A DNA stretch of 54,932 nt, from contig JAQGOF010000024.1 in the NCBI GenBank assembly GCA_028293745.1, positions 1 through 54,932 on the forward strand, read 5' to 3'. Below the pieces are notes generated by a model that worked only from the letters and a program-made list of their open reading frames with translations, was not told the DNA's origin and ran no database searches. Every line of letters begins with the position of its first letter. The stretch's first letter is position 1. This document shows positions 26,901-35,013 of the stretch, piece after piece. The position numbers were made by a program, and so were the translations under genes. The stretch comes from Gammaproteobacteria bacterium. Its GTDB lineage: Bacteria > Pseudomonadota > Gammaproteobacteria > Steroidobacterales > Steroidobacteraceae.

Positions 26901-27205
26901 TCTGGATCGCGGCTGAGATCGAACTGTACGGTGATCTGACTGGTCCCGAACCCGTTCTGCGAGGTGATATCCGATACGTTGGGCAGAGTAGCGAATTGAC
27001 GCTCCAATGGTTGAGCGATTGCAGCCGCAATGACATCAGGATCCGCGCCGGGGTAAGTCACGGATACGCTGATAGTGGGGACGTCCACCTCTGGAAGCGC
27101 GGCAACCGGCAAAAGGAAGTACGCAACGATACCGACCGCCAACAGGGCAATGGTCAACAACGCTGTCGCAACGGGCCGCTCGATAAAGGGCGTTGAAATG
27201 CTCAT
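23993..27205 (-). CDS. RND efflux transporter, inner-membrane pump (HAE1/AcrB-MdtB type)
   Basis: This 1070-residue proton-driven pump trimer exports drugs or other amphiphiles. It starts MSISTPFIERPVATALLTIA, has the large periplasmic porter domains, twelve membrane helices and the TM4 proton-relay block GLVVDDAVVMLENIVRHIE, with TM10-12 after the second periplasmic loop (IGLIMLIGIVKKNAIMMIDF). The form 'GIVKKNAIMMIDFAL' is characteristic of the MdtB/MdtC/MuxB branch. A Gly/Ser-rich loop (GGSGNGSGSGASAGGG) in the second periplasmic domain is an unusual flexible insertion. The start overlaps the adaptor gene's stop by ATGA. It works with the following two genes. The substrate cannot be inferred. 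Confidence 0.95.
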   Translation of the reverse strand: MSISTPFIERPVATALLTIALLAVGIVAYFLLPVAALPEVDVPTISVSVTYPGADPDVIAAAIAQPLERQFATLPNVSDITSQNGFGTSQITVQFDLSRDPDGAAADVQSAISAASGQLPSDLPSPPTYKKVNPADQPVILLGVWSDTLPLTTVNEYADTHIAQQLSLVKGVAQINIIGAQKYSPTIRINPAELASRGIGLETLASTLASSTTERPLGTLQGPSVAYVLGANSQLLDPAGFARQIVAYRNGAPVRVSDLGNVTVGVEQPLVASWVNSHRGVVLTIQRQQGSNLIQLVDAIRGALPRVTRSVPRSIHVEEMSDRSRSIRAAFRDVQLTLLFTIVLVVIVIFLFLRQFWATVIPAVAIPLSIVAAFAIMYLIGYSLDNLSLMGLTLAVGLVVDDAVVMLENIVRHIEGGEKPHAAAVKGAEEIAFTIISITISLIAVFLPIFLMSGVVGRMFREFAAVVTTAIVASALISLTLTPMMASLFLSPSDKERKGRFYEWSERIHAYMTKRYEHSLKIVLRHRFVTMMVTLALLVVTAWLMLTLPTGFFPNEDTGLIFVYTEAAQNISFESLARHQREAEDIVLSDADIESVAASIGPGGSTVAGNTGRLFITLKPKGVRKSSSEEVMARLRARLNQLPGIKAWLQSVQNVRMGGRLSRAQYDYTLQDLDMQELNRWAPKLEQKMRQIPGLVDVTSDQETNGTRAMLIINRDKAARLGVTMGAIQQALYYAFGQRYLTQVYTPLNTYHVLFEADPRFQQDPSALSRIYVQGGSGNGSGSGASAGGGASLAPLREIASLRIVATPLAINHQGQFPSVTISFDLLPGAALGEVAKQISQAAQSLHKPPGVQARLTGTAGAFESALKTQPYLILGAIFVVYIVLGVLYESFVHPMTILMSLPPAGVGALLALKIFGFDLSIVAIIGLIMLIGIVKKNAIMMIDFALVAQREQGKNTEEAIYHAAVLRFRPIMMTSIAAILGALPIALGLGAGAELRKPLGVCVTAGLIVSQVLTLYTVPVTFIYFERFSQWATDKVKRLRPAASEGDGNSGGQDPSGRGDHPAGDADAT

Positions 27206-28434
27206 CTGGCAGAGCCAACCTGGAGCGCAGGCGTCCCCGGGGTGTTGGCCTGTGACGGCCCCTGCGCTTTGGCTTGCGACGGCACCTGCGCTGGTGGCTT
27301 GATCACGACTCGCGCGCCGTTGATCAAACCATACGCCCCATCGACCACGATTTCGTCGCCGGCTTTCAGCCCCTTCGAGACCAGAGCCTCGCTCGCCTCC
27401 ACTTGCGCGACCTCGACGGGCGTCATGACGGCGGTCCGCTGAGGGGTGACACGGAATACATACTGTCCATCGGGCCCCTGCTGCAAGGCCTGGGCAGGAA
27501 CCGTGACTCCCTTGTCCCACACATCCACGATCACATGGGCGTTAACGAATTCACCAGGCCACAGCGCTTCGTCGCCGTTGGCGAATTCCGCTTTCATCCT
27601 GACAGTGCCAGTGCTCGGATCGACGGTGTTGTCAATGACCGCCAAGTGGCCGCTTGCCACGAGGCGTTGATCGTCAGCGTCGAAAGCACGCACATCCACC
27701 GGATGTTTGCGCATGGCCGAGCGCACACCTTCAAGATCACGCTCGGGCACCGTGAAGGTCACGAAGATCGGTTGCGTCTGCGTCAGAACCAACAGCGCAT
27801 TCTGATCGGTGGCACGCACCAGATTACCCAAATCGACGAGCCGGACACCGGTGCGGCCCTCGAATGGCGCTTTGATCGCCGCATAGTCGAGATTTAGTCG
27901 CGCCTGCCTTGCCTGAGACTCATCGAGCTGCAGAGTGGCCTGCAGCTGTTGGACCACCGTCTTCTGGGCGTCATAGCTCTGCTGAGTGACAAGCCCCGAT
28001 TTCACCAGCGTCGTGTCCCGGGTGTAATCCCGCCTTGCGTTAGCAAGCTGTGCCCTGTCCCGCTGCTGCGCGGCCTGGGCCTGCGCCACTGAGATCTCGA
28101 ACGGCCGCGGATCGATTTGAATCAGCAAGTCGCCGGTGTGCACCTGCTGCCCTTCCGTGAACGCGATGGACACGATGTTGCCGTCGATGCGACTCTTTAC
28201 TTGCTGCGTGTTGTAGGCCTGTACCTGTCCCAGGCCGCGAAGAATGATCGGGACCTCGCGCTGCTGTGCTCTCGTCACGACGACCGGACTGCCCGGCGGC
28301 GGCCGCGCCTGGGGCTTGCCTCGATGTGAGGACTGACCCATGAGAGCCCAGGCGATCAGTGCCAGGACGGCGAGCGCTGCTATCTGGATCAGGAGACGTT
28401 GCTGTCGGTTACCGCGCCAGTCCAACCGCATCAC
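27202..28434 (-). CDS. RND efflux periplasmic adaptor (membrane fusion protein, MdtA-like)
   Basis: This 410-residue adaptor bridges pump and outer-membrane channel. Seen: an N-terminal membrane anchor (LLIQIAALAVLALIAWALMG), the lipoyl half-motif QVKSRIDGNIVSIAFTEGQQ VHTGDLLIQIDPRPFE, a helical hairpin rich in Gln/Ala (AQAQAAQQRDRAQLANARRD), the second lipoyl half (ARLNLDYAAIKAPFEGRTG), beta-barrel and membrane-proximal domains. The C terminus ends in a Pro/Gln/Ala tail that contains a duplicated QAKAQGPSQAN-like phrase. ATGA overlaps on both sides couple it to the channel gene upstream and the pump downstream. Confidence 0.94.
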   Translation of the reverse strand: MMRLDWRGNRQQRLLIQIAALAVLALIAWALMGQSSHRGKPQARPPPGSPVVVTRAQQREVPIILRGLGQVQAYNTQQVKSRIDGNIVSIAFTEGQQVHTGDLLIQIDPRPFEISVAQAQAAQQRDRAQLANARRDYTRDTTLVKSGLVTQQSYDAQKTVVQQLQATLQLDESQARQARLNLDYAAIKAPFEGRTGVRLVDLGNLVRATDQNALLVLTQTQPIFVTFTVPERDLEGVRSAMRKHPVDVRAFDADDQRLVASGHLAVIDNTVDPSTGTVRMKAEFANGDEALWPGEFVNAHVIVDVWDKGVTVPAQALQQGPDGQYVFRVTPQRTAVMTPVEVAQVEASEALVSKGLKAGDEIVVDGAYGLINGARVVIKPPAQVPSQAKAQGPSQANTPGTPALQVGSAR

Positions 28435-29846
28435 GGTTCTCCCGATTGCGCCAGCCGTGCATCGTCCAGCTCGCCGGACCAGCCGCCGCCGAGGGCCTTG
28501 TATAAACCGACTATGGCTTGGAGCTGATTCAGGCGCGCAGTAAGGTAGCTGTTCTCCGTGTTGAACAGCGCCGTCTGCGTGTTGAGCAGCGCGAGCAGAT
28601 TCAGCGTGCCGGTCTGAAACTGGGTCTGTGCCAGCGAGAAAGCCGTCCTGGCACTTTCTAGAGCAGCTCGCTGTTGCGCGAGTGTATCCCGCGTACCGCG
28701 GATGGCCACCAGGCTATCCTCCACGTCGCCGTAAGCTGAGATCGTTGCCTTCCGGTAATTGGCCAGCAGCTCGCGATAGTGGGCTTGGGAATAGCGAAGC
28801 TGCCCCGTCAGCCGCCCTCCCGTAAAAAGGTGTTGGAGCGCTTGGCCGCCGATGTCGAAGACTAGCGACTGCGAAGAGAAAAGCTTCGACAATACTCTGC
28901 TCTCCACACCTCCCTGGGCAGTCAAGCTGAATTCAGGAAGAAATTGCGCTCGTACGTTGCGGATGTCGAAGTTCGCTGCGATGAGCTGCGCTTCCGCCGC
29001 GTGCACGTCTGGACGTCGTGCGAGCAACTCAGAAGGCAATCCGGGGGCCACCTCAGGAATCGCGATCGTATCGAGAGAACGAGTGGCTACAGTAATGGCC
29101 TGCGGCGGCCTGCCCAGAAGGACCGCCAACGCGTTGACGGCCTGAGCGAGTGCTTGTCCGACGGGCGGTACCGCGGCAGAGGCGTTAGCTAACACGGTGC
29201 GCTGCTGCACCACGTCCAACTGTGTCGCGGTCCCCATTTTATATTCGAGCTCCAAGGCGTCGAAGACCCTCTGCGCGTTCGCTAGATTCTGGCGAGTGAC
29301 CTGGAGGCGCTCCTGCAGCCCGAGCACTTGAAAATAAGACTGAGCCACGCTCGTGACGACGGTCAGAGCAACGACTTCCCGACTGTAGCGGGACGCCATG
29401 GCGTTCGCGCGCGCCGCGCCGCGCGCCGATCGATTTTTGCCCCAGAAATCCAGCTCGTAAGACGAGCTGAGCTCCGTCGCGAAATCATTGTTGGTCGTGT
29501 AGTTGGATGTCACAGGCGACACTTGGCGCGAGCGCCTTGCACGAGGTGCCAAGTCCAGCGTCGGGAGCAATGGTGCACCGGCGATCCGTGCTTGGGCGTC
29601 GGCCTCTTCGACTCGCGCGACCGCGGCGGCCAAGTCGAGGTTGGCCGACTTTGCAGCCGCAACGTAGCCATCCAGCTCCGCAGAACCAAACTCCTGCCAC
29701 CATTGAGGTGACGGCCATGCCGCAGTTGCGGAAGCCTCGCGCCATTGTTGGGGAGTCTCTACTGGAGAGCGGTGATAGGCAGGGCCAACGGTGCAGCCAA
29801 CAGCCAACACCGCGGCAAGCGGAGCCGTGAATAGCCGCGCTACCAT
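28431..29846 (-). CDS. Outer-membrane efflux channel lipoprotein (NodT/OprM family)
   Basis: This 471-residue outer-membrane factor is the exit duct of the tripartite pump. It has a lipoprotein signal with lipobox LAVGC (Cys18) and then TVGPAYHRSPVETPQQWREA, the standard NodT-family start. Two OEP repeats follow: FATELSSSYELDFWGKNRSA and the later LFDIGG/LFTGGRLTGQLRYSQA type segments, with LLARRPDVHAAEAQLIAANF between. It is the first gene of the operon channel-adaptor-pump, an order less common than adaptor-first. The promoter should lie in 29847-30033, which shows no distinct regulatory site. Confidence 0.93.
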   Translation of the reverse strand: MVARLFTAPLAAVLAVGCTVGPAYHRSPVETPQQWREASATAAWPSPQWWQEFGSAELDGYVAAAKSANLDLAAAVARVEEADAQARIAGAPLLPTLDLAPRARRSRQVSPVTSNYTTNNDFATELSSSYELDFWGKNRSARGAARANAMASRYSREVVALTVVTSVAQSYFQVLGLQERLQVTRQNLANAQRVFDALELEYKMGTATQLDVVQQRTVLANASAAVPPVGQALAQAVNALAVLLGRPPQAITVATRSLDTIAIPEVAPGLPSELLARRPDVHAAEAQLIAANFDIRNVRAQFLPEFSLTAQGGVESRVLSKLFSSQSLVFDIGGQALQHLFTGGRLTGQLRYSQAHYRELLANYRKATISAYGDVEDSLVAIRGTRDTLAQQRAALESARTAFSLAQTQFQTGTLNLLALLNTQTALFNTENSYLTARLNQLQAIVGLYKALGGGWSGELDDARLAQSGEP

Positions 29847-30033
29847 TCCAGCACGCGGCGGCAGGAACGAGCTTCAGATCGCATCCGTGGCGCTGACGAC
29901 GGCCTCGATTCTCGTGAGGGCCGTTAGGACAACTTAGATGAGCCGGCTGTAGTTCCCACTGGAAAGAATCGGCTCCCGGGCCATCAACCTGCAGCTCGTC
30001 ACTAACAACTGACAGGCTCGATGCGATAGCAGA

Positions 30034-30630
30034 TCATTTCTGCACGGTAATCAATGGGAAGGACTCCAGGACGCGGTACACAGTTGCCTGTGCCTCTGTA
30101 CGGCTCTCAATCAGGGCGAATTCTGTGAAGCTCCAAAACACGGATTGCATGGTGTGATCGTGAGTTCCATGCGGAACCTTGCGCGCGAGAGTGACATGCG
30201 CCCGGAAGGGCTTGAGATCCGGGCTGAATCCCCGCCTCGCGAGTTCGTTCTTCAGCGACTCGGAAAGCGCGATGGCTCCCGCCGACTCCTCACGTGTGAG
30301 TGCAGAAATGATCTGCGGCTTCTTCCACCGCTCGATGTGATCGAAAGTCAGCCGCAGCGGCACCTCACTCGGGGAAAAAGCTGCCGCCAGAGGGCCGGCA
30401 ATCTGCGTCAGCTCCGGAATGCGCCGCTCGGGTACCGACCCGAGAAAGGCGAGTGTGGTATGCAGGCTCTCCGACGGCACCGGGCGCCCACCACACGCTC
30501 GTAAGGCATCGCGAGTCGCATCGACGAGCGCCTTCCGTAACGCCTCATCCGGCCACAATGCAAAGAACAGACGTCTTGTCGGCTCGCGCGGCTGCTGCGT
30601 CCCGCCAGTCAGCTGAGCATCGTCAGACAC
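30034..30630 (-). CDS. thpR: RNA 2',3'-cyclic phosphodiesterase (2H family, ThpR/LigT)
   Basis: This 198-residue member of the 2H phosphoesterase family opens 2',3'-cyclic phosphates to 2'-phosphates and was first known as a 2'-5' RNA ligase. Both catalytic HxTx motifs are present: SLHTTLAFLG and FRAHVTLARKV. The family start PTRRLFFALWPDEALRKAL is also clear. The start is a GTG at 30630 that overlaps the upstream pncC stop by eight bases (GTGTCTGA), so translation is coupled. Residues before PTRRLFF (SDDAQLTGGTQQPRE) are an unstructured leader. The physiological RNA substrate is unclear across the family. Confidence 0.92.
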   Translation of the reverse strand: MSDDAQLTGGTQQPREPTRRLFFALWPDEALRKALVDATRDALRACGGRPVPSESLHTTLAFLGSVPERRIPELTQIAGPLAAAFSPSEVPLRLTFDHIERWKKPQIISALTREESAGAIALSESLKNELARRGFSPDLKPFRAHVTLARKVPHGTHDHTMQSVFWSFTEFALIESRTEAQATVYRVLESFPLITVQK

Positions 30631-31243
30631 GATTCTCGAACTGGAGGACGAGTTCCAACGCGCGCTCCACGGACGCCCGACGGACGGCATCACGATCGCC
30701 ACCGAAAAACTGCCCTTCGGCCAGCAACTCGATTTCGGGACCGGCGGCCGGAGTTGGTCCCGCTCCTTGTGCGGCGCCTGCTGCGCCTCCCGCGCCCGTG
30801 CCGACGCTGCGTGCACCCGCCGCACCAACACCTGTCCCCAGACCGGCACCACCAGGCACCCGCCGCCCCACGCAAAACCAAACCGTCCCCACCGGCTTCT
30901 CTGCGGACCCGCCATCTGGCCCCGCGATCCCACTCACCGCGATTGAAACGTCCGCTCCCGTCACCTGTAGCGCGCCCGCTGCCATCTCACGCACCGTCGG
31001 CTCGCTCACAGCGCCATGCTCGTTGAGCGTCCGCCAGGAAACGCCCAAGTCACGAGCCTTAGCCTCGTTCGAATAAGTCACATAGCCGCACTCGAACCAT
31101 CGCGAGCTACCCGCCGCGTCGGTAAACACCTTCGCGATCCAGCCCCCGGTACAGGACTCGGCCGTAACAATTCGGTACTTCGCACCCAGCGCCCACCGTG
31201 CAACGCGCGCCACCAGTTCCGATAACTGCTCGTCTGTGACCAT
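30623..31243 (-). CDS. pncC: Nicotinamide-nucleotide amidohydrolase PncC (CinA C-terminal family)
   Basis: This 206-residue enzyme converts NMN to nicotinate mononucleotide, recycling pyridine nucleotides. Motifs: RIVTAESCTGGWIAKVF (catalytic serine), ECGYVTYSNEAKARDLGV (tyrosine position), AVSGIAGPDGGSAEKPVGTV. Residues about 128-169 form a Gly/Ala-rich low-complexity insert (RRVPGGAGLGTGVGAAG... AQGAGPTPAAGPE), about 40 residues, placed where normal family members have a short loop before the conserved GGDRDAVRRASVERALE. Outside the insert the protein is complete. It forms an operon with thpR and is divergent from mutS. Confidence 0.92.
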   Translation of the reverse strand: MVTDEQLSELVARVARWALGAKYRIVTAESCTGGWIAKVFTDAAGSSRWFECGYVTYSNEAKARDLGVSWRTLNEHGAVSEPTVREMAAGALQVTGADVSIAVSGIAGPDGGSAEKPVGTVWFCVGRRVPGGAGLGTGVGAAGARSVGTGAGGAAGAAQGAGPTPAAGPEIELLAEGQFFGGDRDAVRRASVERALELVLQFENRV

Positions 31244-31372
31244 GCAATGGAGTGTAGCTCTCGTGCCGCCACGGGCCTAAGGATGCGACGCTGATCACAT
31301 CCAGCACCTGTGAAGATCACGAGAGCTGTCTCGCTACCCCACCGCACCCGCAGGTCTTCCCACCAAAACGAA

Positions 31373-31402
31373 GATGCGGACGGCCCCTAGGCCGACCGCA
31401 TC
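31373..31402. repeat. Strong hairpin between pncC and mutS
   Basis: GATGCGG-A-CGGCC (31373-31385) pairs with GGCCG-A-CCGCATC (31390-31402) around a CCTA loop, with one A-A mismatch. It lies in the 251-base divergent region 31244-31494, where no terminator is expected. It may affect either promoter or be an extragenic palindrome; nothing else is evident in this gap. Confidence 0.6.
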
Positions 31403-31494
31403 CTCCCGCCACGCGCCACGTGCGATCCCGCATCTCCGGCGACCACACTGAGGGTGGCTCCCCGACAGCCGCTCTTCCTGTAGCCTTCGCCCGC

Positions 31495-34185
31495 ATGAAC
31501 GACGCAGGCACCCCCCAGCACACCCCGATGATGCAGCAGTACCTGCGCATCAAGAGCCAGCACGCCGACACTCTCCTGTTCTATCGAATGGGCGATTTCT
31601 ATGAGCTTTTCTACGACGATGCGCGCCGCGCCGCTTCGCTCCTGGACATCACCCTCACAGCTCGCGGTCAGTCAGCAGGCCAACCCATCCCCATGGCGGG
31701 CGTCCCCTTCCACAGTGTCGAAGGCTACCTGGCGAAACTCGTCCGCAAAGGCGAGAGCGTTGCCATATGCGAGCAGATAGGCGACCCATCAAAGTCGAAG
31801 GGTCCCGTTGAGCGTCAAGTCGTCCGCATCATTACTCCCGGCACCATCACCGACGAAGCACTCCTCGACGAGCGCCAGGAGACATTGGCAGCCGCTGTCG
31901 CTCGCGAGGGCGACCGGTTCGGTCTCGCATGGCTGGACCTCGCTGCCGGCCGCTTCACCATCCTTGAGTCACACGGCCGCGCCGCACTCGCGGCCGAGCT
32001 GGAACGCCTCAAACCCGCCGAACTCCTCATCTCCGAAAGCGCACGCGATGACGACCTCCTGCGCGACGGCACGACCCCACGTGACGGCACTGCCTCGCGC
32101 GACGGCAACGCCCAGCGCAGCGGCACTGCCCTGCGCAACGGCACAGCCATCCGTACCCGCCCACCCTGGTACTTCGAACTAGCCAGCGCATCGCGCCTGT
32201 TGACCGACCAGCTGGGCACCCTCGACCTCAAGGGCTTCGGAGCCGACGACCTTCCCCTGGCGATCTGCGCCGCCGGCGCGCTCATGCAATACGTCCGCGA
32301 CACCCAAAAGGCAGCCGTACCCCACATCCGCAGCCTCCACGTCGAAGAACGCAGCGAAGCGTTGATCCTCGATGCCGCCACCCGCCGCAATCTCGAGCTC
32401 GACGTCAGCATGTCAGGCAACCCCGACGCCACCCTGTTTGCGTTGCTCGACCAATGCGTCACCGCCATGGGCTCGCGGCAACTACGTCGTTGGCTCAACC
32501 GCCCCTTGACAGACCAACCAACACTCCGCAGCCGCTATCATGCACTCGGCGCTCTCATCGATGGCCGCCGCTTCGAAGCAGTCCGCGAGCACCTGCAAGG
32601 CATCGGCGACATCGAGCGGATACTCGCTCGCGTCGCATTGAGATCCGCGCGCCCCAGGGACCTGACACAACTTCGCAGGTCGCTGGCTCTGTTGCCCGCG
32701 CTTCGATCCAACCTCGCGACCATTGACTCCCCTTTACTACAGGAGTTGCGTGCCCGCATACAGGAGCACGACGACGTCGTCAAACTTCTCACCGCTGCTA
32801 TTGCAGAAGAACCGGCGACCTTCGTGCGCGACGGCGACGTCATCGCAGAAGGCTACGACCCCGACCTCGATGAGCTTCGCAGGATTGCAACCCACACCGA
32901 TGAGTTCCTCCTCGAGCTCGAACGCCGCGAGCGCGAACGAACCGGCATCGCCGGCTTGAAACTCGGCTACAACCGCGTCTCCGGCTTCTTCATCGAGATC
33001 ACCCGCAAGGATGCGGAGCGTGTGCCAAAAGACTACATCCGCCGCCAGACCGTCAAGTCCGCCGAGCGCTTCGTGACTGAAGAGCTCAAAGGGTTTGAAG
33101 ACAAGGTACTGAGCGCACGCGACCGCTCGCTCGCCCGCGAAAAAGAGCTCTACGAGACCATCCTCACTCAACTCATCGATCGGCTCGGCCCCCTGCAGGC
33201 GAGCGGCATGACTCTGTCAGAGCTGGATGCGCTCGCATCCATGGCACAGCGCGCGTGCACACTCGAATGGAGCCGTCCCGAGCTCGTGTCGGAATCACGT
33301 CTCACCATCGAGTGCGGCCGCCATCCCATCGTGCAGCGCTTCTCAACAGCACCCTTCGTACCCAACGACCTGCGCCTCGAATCCGGCCGCTGCATGTTGA
33401 TCATCACCGGACCCAACATGGGCGGAAAATCGACCTACATGCGCCAGGCCGCCCTGATAGTGTTGCTGGCGCACATGGGCAGCTACGTTCCAGCAGACCG
33501 GGCAACGATCGGCCCGCTGGACCGCATCTTCACGCGCATAGGCGCCGCCGACGACCTAGCAGGCGGCCGCTCTACGTTCATGGTAGAAATGACCGAAGCC
33601 GCCAACATCCTGCACAACGCAACGGCGCGCAGCCTCATCCTCATGGACGAGATAGGCCGCGGCACCAGCACCTTCGACGGCCTGTCACTCGCCTGGGCCA
33701 TGGCGCGTCATATCGCCACGCGCCTCAAGTCCTTCACGTTGTTCGCAACCCATTACTTCGAGCTCACAACCCTCGCTACCGAGGTGGAAGGCTGCGCGAA
33801 CGTACACCTGGATGCGACCGAGCATGGCGACGGGATCGTGTTTCTGCACGCGGTGAAAGAAGGGCCCGCCAACCGCAGTTATGGGCTGCAGGTTGCGCAG
33901 CTCGCCGGCGTCCCTCGCGAAGTCATTGGCCAGGCCCGACAGTATCTGGAAGCTCTGGAGTCCCAGCGCGACCAGCACAACGGCACAGCGTCCACCGGTC
34001 CGCGTGCAGCACAGCGCGAGCTGCCACTCTTCCCGGCAGCACCGCCCACACCTGCCAAGCCTGTACCCGCTGCCGACGCGCTCCGACTAGCCGTCGAAGC
34101 AATCGACCCCGACGAGCTGTCACCCAAAGCGGCTCTCGAAACGTTGTACAAGCTGCGAAAGCTGCTGTCGTCGGGCGACGCGTAG
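31495..34185 (+). CDS. mutS: DNA mismatch repair protein MutS
   Basis: This 896-residue protein recognises mismatches and starts MutL/MutH-type repair. Seen: the mismatch-binding wedge [18 protein letters not shown] (Phe35, Glu37), the lever and clamp domains, Walker [35 protein letters not shown] (Walker B and signature), FATHYFELT, and the C-terminal tail ending [17 protein letters not shown] used in tetramer formation. Residues about 190-219 hold five copies of an R-D-G-T-x-x type hexapeptide encoded by an 18-base tandem repeat (see separate entry); this extends a loop in the connector domain. The start is put at ATG 31495; the open frame runs further upstream without similarity. Confidence 0.97.
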   Translation: MNDAGTPQHTPMMQQYLRIKSQHADTLLFYRMGDFYELFYDDARRAASLLDITLTARGQSAGQPIPMAGVPFHSVEGYLAKLVRKGESVAICEQIGDPSKSKGPVERQVVRIITPGTITDEALLDERQETLAAAVAREGDRFGLAWLDLAAGRFTILESHGRAALAAELERLKPAELLISESARDDDLLRDGTTPRDGTASRDGNAQRSGTALRNGTAIRTRPPWYFELASASRLLTDQLGTLDLKGFGADDLPLAICAAGALMQYVRDTQKAAVPHIRSLHVEERSEALILDAATRRNLELDVSMSGNPDATLFALLDQCVTAMGSRQLRRWLNRPLTDQPTLRSRYHALGALIDGRRFEAVREHLQGIGDIERILARVALRSARPRDLTQLRRSLALLPALRSNLATIDSPLLQELRARIQEHDDVVKLLTAAIAEEPATFVRDGDVIAEGYDPDLDELRRIATHTDEFLLELERRERERTGIAGLKLGYNRVSGFFIEITRKDAERVPKDYIRRQTVKSAERFVTEELKGFEDKVLSARDRSLAREKELYETILTQLIDRLGPLQASGMTLSELDALASMAQRACTLEWSRPELVSESRLTIECGRHPIVQRFSTAPFVPNDLRLESGRCMLIITGPNMGGKSTYMRQAALIVLLAHMGSYVPADRATIGPLDRIFTRIGAADDLAGGRSTFMVEMTEAANILHNATARSLILMDEIGRGTSTFDGLSLAWAMARHIATRLKSFTLFATHYFELTTLATEVEGCANVHLDATEHGDGIVFLHAVKEGPANRSYGLQVAQLAGVPREVIGQARQYLEALESQRDQHNGTASTGPRAAQRELPLFPAAPPTPAKPVPAADALRLAVEAIDPDELSPKAALETLYKLRKLLSSGDA
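32062..32151 (+). repeat. 18-base tandem repeat (5 copies) inside mutS
   Basis: Five imperfect, contiguous 18-base units (starting 32062, 32080, 32098, 32116, 32134) share the core CG-GACGGCAC-GCC. They are in frame and encode [30 protein letters not shown]. The number of units could change by slippage without breaking the frame. Confidence 0.9.
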
Positions 34186-34286
34186 TAAGGCGCCGTACAG
34201 GTAAGCCGCCATACACTTCTGACGGCGCGTGGGCACCGTACACTTCCGGCGGGGCCCGAACCCCCGCGCGGTACTTCGCACGCGTG

Positions 34287-34919
34287 CTACCTGAGCGAGA
34301 ATCGACCTTCCTGCAAAAACTCCCCTGTCTCACGCGCCACACGCGCGGACACCAGCATCCCCAGGTGACTCACCGGCAACGTAATGTGATCGGTGGCCCC
34401 GGGAAGCTGCGTCTCGCTGACCCCGATCGTCCCATCGCAGTCCTCGTCGAACTTCGCGAGAATCTGCCCAACCCCGAGCGGCTGCGTACCGGCAATGATC
34501 CCCAGTTCCCGGTCCGCCGCCCAACGTCGCTCGCGCGGCCTGAGAAGCTCATCCGCAACCGAGCGCCCCATCAGCGAGGCGACCAGCCGTATGTGACTGG
34601 CCTGCACCGCAGCCCGGCTCGCGACCGAAGGTGTTCCAAGAAAGACCACACGCCCCGGAGGCTGTTGCGGGTAACGTTCGAGAAAACGATAGATCACCAG
34701 CCCACCCAGACTGTGCCCGACGAAGTGCAGCCGGCTGGCATGCAGCTCCCGTACGAACCTCTGCAGCCGCGATGTGATCTCGGTCATGGTCGATGCGGCG
34801 GCCGCGTACCGGAACGGATGCACCTCCATCCCGAACTCGCGGGACAACCGGCGACGCAGCAGCAGGGACTCGCCTCCGGACATCCACAACCCGTGAACGT
34901 AAACTACTTCTTCCGCCAT
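34287..34919 (-). CDS. Alpha/beta hydrolase, lipase/esterase-like
   Basis: This 210-residue serine hydrolase has the oxyanion strand VVYVHGLWMSGGESLLLRRR, the nucleophile elbow LHFVGHSLGGLVIYRFLERY (Ser in GHSLG) and a C-terminal VSHLGMLVSARVARET that supplies the catalytic histidine. An acidic residue in DCDGTIGVSETQLPGATDH is the likely third member. No signal peptide is seen, so it is probably cytosolic. The start at ATG 34919 is chosen from the family N terminus; the first base of the divergent tamA leader lies two bases away. The short length fits PGAP1-like/triacylglycerol-lipase-like esterases. The substrate is unknown. The 101-base gap to convergent mutS contains only short degenerate repeats of a CCGTACACTT phrase. 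Confidence 0.85.
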   Translation of the reverse strand: MAEEVVYVHGLWMSGGESLLLRRRLSREFGMEVHPFRYAAAASTMTEITSRLQRFVRELHASRLHFVGHSLGGLVIYRFLERYPQQPPGRVVFLGTPSVASRAAVQASHIRLVASLMGRSVADELLRPRERRWAADRELGIIAGTQPLGVGQILAKFDEDCDGTIGVSETQLPGATDHITLPVSHLGMLVSARVARETGEFLQEGRFSLR

Positions 34920-34980
34920 TGTGCGGGTAAGTCCTGGCCTTTGCGGGAACTGTGTACCGAGGCCGACATTAGCAAGAAAT

Positions 34981-35013
34981 GGGAGTCCGAAGCATGTCGT
35001 CGGCGCGCAAGTG
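34981..35013 (+). promoter_or_regulatory. Six-codon leader ORF coupled to tamA start
   Basis: GGGAG at 34981-34985 stands eight bases before ATG 34994, which opens a six-codon frame MSSARK whose TGA stop (35012-35014) overlaps the GTG start of tamA (GTGA). The tamA GTG itself has no Shine-Dalgarno sequence. The layout suggests translational coupling through a tiny leader peptide, or a one-base indel in the tamA signal-peptide region. Confidence 0.4.

Noticed and set aside
34186..34286. Short degenerate repeats of CCGTACACTT between mutS and the hydrolase
   Set aside because: Only about ten matching bases per copy with irregular spacing; not enough to call a repeat element.
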